Positions 63,042 through 64,000 of a stretch of DNA of 64,000 bases are shown here, piece by piece. Position 1 is the first letter of the stretch, and every line of letters begins with the position of its first letter. The stretch comes from Mycolicibacter virginiensis (GTDB lineage Bacteria; Actinomycetota; Actinomycetes; Mycobacteriales; Mycobacteriaceae): the NCBI RefSeq assembly GCF_022374935.2, contig NZ_CP092430.2, positions 2,356,001 to 2,420,000 on the forward strand. Direction: 5' to 3'. The position numbers and the translations under genes were made by a program. The notes beneath the pieces were generated by a model, which worked only from the letters and a program-made list of their open reading frames with translations, did not search any database and was not told the DNA's origin.

Positions 63042-63803
63042 ATGACTACGTGGCTGGCGCAGGGGTTTTTCAGCGGAACAGGTCAGGGGACCCGGCAGGT
63101 CGTCGAGTTGGTGGCGGCGTTCGCGTTGACCGCGCTCATCGGTCTGGAACGCGAGATCCGGGGCAAAAGCGCCGGGTTGTGTACCCAGACGATTGTCGGC
63201 ACGTCAGCGGGATTGATTCTGCTGGTCAGCAAGTACGGGTTCGGTGACGTCATCGCCGCGGGCACGGTGATCCTGGACCCGTCGCGCGTTGCGGCGCAGA
63301 TTGTGTCGGGCATCGGCTTTCTGGGAGCGGGCCTGATCATCACGCGCCGTGGTGCGGTGATCGGGCTGACCACCGCGGCGGCCATCTGGGAGTCGGCGGC
63401 GATCGGGATGGCCGCCGCTGCGGGGCTGCTGTTGTTGGCCGTGGTGGTGACCATGCTGCACTTCGTGATCGTGATCGGGATCGCGCCGTCGGTGCGACGG
63501 ATGGCGACGCGACTGCCCGGTTCGGTACGCGTGCATGTCATCTACCAGGACGGCCGGGGAATCCTGCGGAAACTGTTGGAGGCGTGCGATCTGCACAGCT
63601 GGCATCTGACCTCGTTGGTCACCGATTCACCTGCGACCTCGCCCGCGACGGTGGGATTGCCCCTTGGATCGCACAGCCAGACCGCCGATCACGTCGGTGT
63701 CACGATCACCTTGTCGGGTCCCCGCGTCGTCGAGGCAACGCGGATACTTGCTGATATCGAGGGTGTCACCCGGATCGACCAACTGCATGACGACGCCGAC
63801 TGA
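63042..63803 (+). CDS. mgtC: MgtC/SapB-family membrane protein
   Basis: A 253-residue MgtC homologue with four or five N-terminal helices and a cytosolic ACT-like C-terminal domain. ALTALIGLEREIRGKSAGLCTQTIVGTSAGLILLVSKYG (in parts LIGLEREIRGKSAGLCT), SGIGFLGAGLIITRRG and GLTTAAAIWESAAIGMAAAAG are the family signature. In pathogenic mycobacteria MgtC (Rv1811) supports growth at low magnesium and inside macrophages, and the family restrains F-ATP synthase in Salmonella. The 132 bases upstream show no clear magnesium riboswitch. Confidence 0.93.
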   Translation: MTTWLAQGFFSGTGQGTRQVVELVAAFALTALIGLEREIRGKSAGLCTQTIVGTSAGLILLVSKYGFGDVIAAGTVILDPSRVAAQIVSGIGFLGAGLIITRRGAVIGLTTAAAIWESAAIGMAAAAGLLLLAVVVTMLHFVIVIGIAPSVRRMATRLPGSVRVHVIYQDGRGILRKLLEACDLHSWHLTSLVTDSPATSPATVGLPLGSHSQTADHVGVTITLSGPRVVEATRILADIEGVTRIDQLHDDAD

Positions 63804-63881
63804 CGTCACGTGACGGTTTCAGTTGAGCAAAGGTACTGCAGGGGAGCGGCGGGGACAGGGGCGATAGCGCCCATTCGGCTT

Positions 63882-63887
63882 TAGTGT
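63882..63887 (+). promoter_or_regulatory. -10 element TAGTGT before the last gene
   Basis: TAGTGT, eight bases, then ATG 63896. Leaderless-type spacing supports this start. Inference. Confidence 0.4.
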
Positions 63888-63895
63888 TGGCTGCT

Positions 63896-64000
63896 ATGGG
63901 CGCAGTACTCCACAGTCGCGTGAAACGCTGGTGCACAGCGCTTCACGTTGGCCTGGCGGTGGCGATGGTGGCCATCCTCGGATTCGCTACCAGCGCGGTG
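63896..64000 (+). CDS. N terminus of an exported protein (3' truncated by window)
   Basis: Only 35 codons are visible: MGAVLHSRVKRWC, then a hydrophobic helix ending FATSAV. The basic start and hydrophobic core look like a signal peptide or membrane anchor. Nothing more can be said about the product. Confidence 0.55.
   Translation, partial: MGAVLHSRVKRWCTALHVGLAVAMVAILGFATSAV

Overview
The window is a high-GC actinobacterial chromosome segment and is almost certainly from a Mycobacterium or close relative. Marker families present are antigen 85 mycolyltransferase, a PPE protein, an MmpS/MmpL pair, a fatty-acyl-AMP ligase, full-length ICL2-type isocitrate lyase, a 13E12-type HNH/DUF222 gene, F420-type luciferase-like and TIGR00027 methyltransferase families. 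From memory, the order fbpB, YceI gene, secreted small protein, Rv1894c-like oxidoreductase, dtd, Rv1898-like gene, cinA, STAS gene, aceA, fadD31-like gene, tpx and enoyl-CoA hydratase follows the Rv1886c to Rv1935c part of M. tuberculosis, with many insertions and substitutions. I see no rRNA, tRNA, CRISPR array or complete insertion sequence.

Layout. 1-6.2 kb: end of a CocE-type hydrolase, SRPBCC protein, fbpB with a strong terminator hairpin, a membrane-anchored hypothetical, YceI protein, small secreted protein, short-form 6-phosphogluconate dehydrogenase. 6.3-10.4 kb: a tightly overlapping five-gene MoxR/DUF58 membrane cluster. 10.4-18.5 kb: a flavin oxidoreductase behind a KstR-like operator, HAD phosphatase, small proteins, cinA, a lipase-maturation-factor-like membrane protein, a frameshifted HNH gene and a DUF2834 membrane protein. 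18.5-27.1 kb: dtd, thiamine-binding-like protein, secreted VanX-like dipeptidase, yaaA, PAP2, STAS, neutral ceramidase, acyltransferase-3 followed by an SGNH hydrolase, and an NAD-dependent epimerase.

27.1-32 kb is a catabolic-looking cluster: GlxA-type regulator, translationally coupled ubiX-ubiD, and a divergent SDR-HD pair, with a large imperfect inverted repeat between the divergent units. 32-44.2 kb: ICL2, fadD/FAAL, PPE, mmpS-mmpL with a TetR gene and two matching operator dyads, then a divergent pair of a predicted diiron/metal protein and a membrane protein. 44.3-47.7 kb: tpx, enoyl-CoA hydratase, NYN-domain protein, AraC regulator, methyltransferase.

47.8-51.2 kb is the most unusual part: a cytosolic subtilisin-like protease with an N-terminal Mrr-like winged-helix domain, followed by a large serine alpha/beta-hydrolase. 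It looks like an accessory two-gene effector module. 51.2-64 kb: KstD-like flavoprotein with a second KstR-like site, lytic transglycosylase, S4 protein, two paralogous exported FKBP isomerases with matching leaderless promoters, a zeta-type toxin/antitoxin pair whose toxin appears to start at CTG, several oxidoreductases, a DMT-like membrane protein, an alpha/beta hydrolase, mgtC, and the first 35 codons of a final exported protein.

Many genes have a TANNNT -10 element six to eight bases before the start codon, the arrangement of leaderless mycobacterial transcripts. This helped decide several starts.
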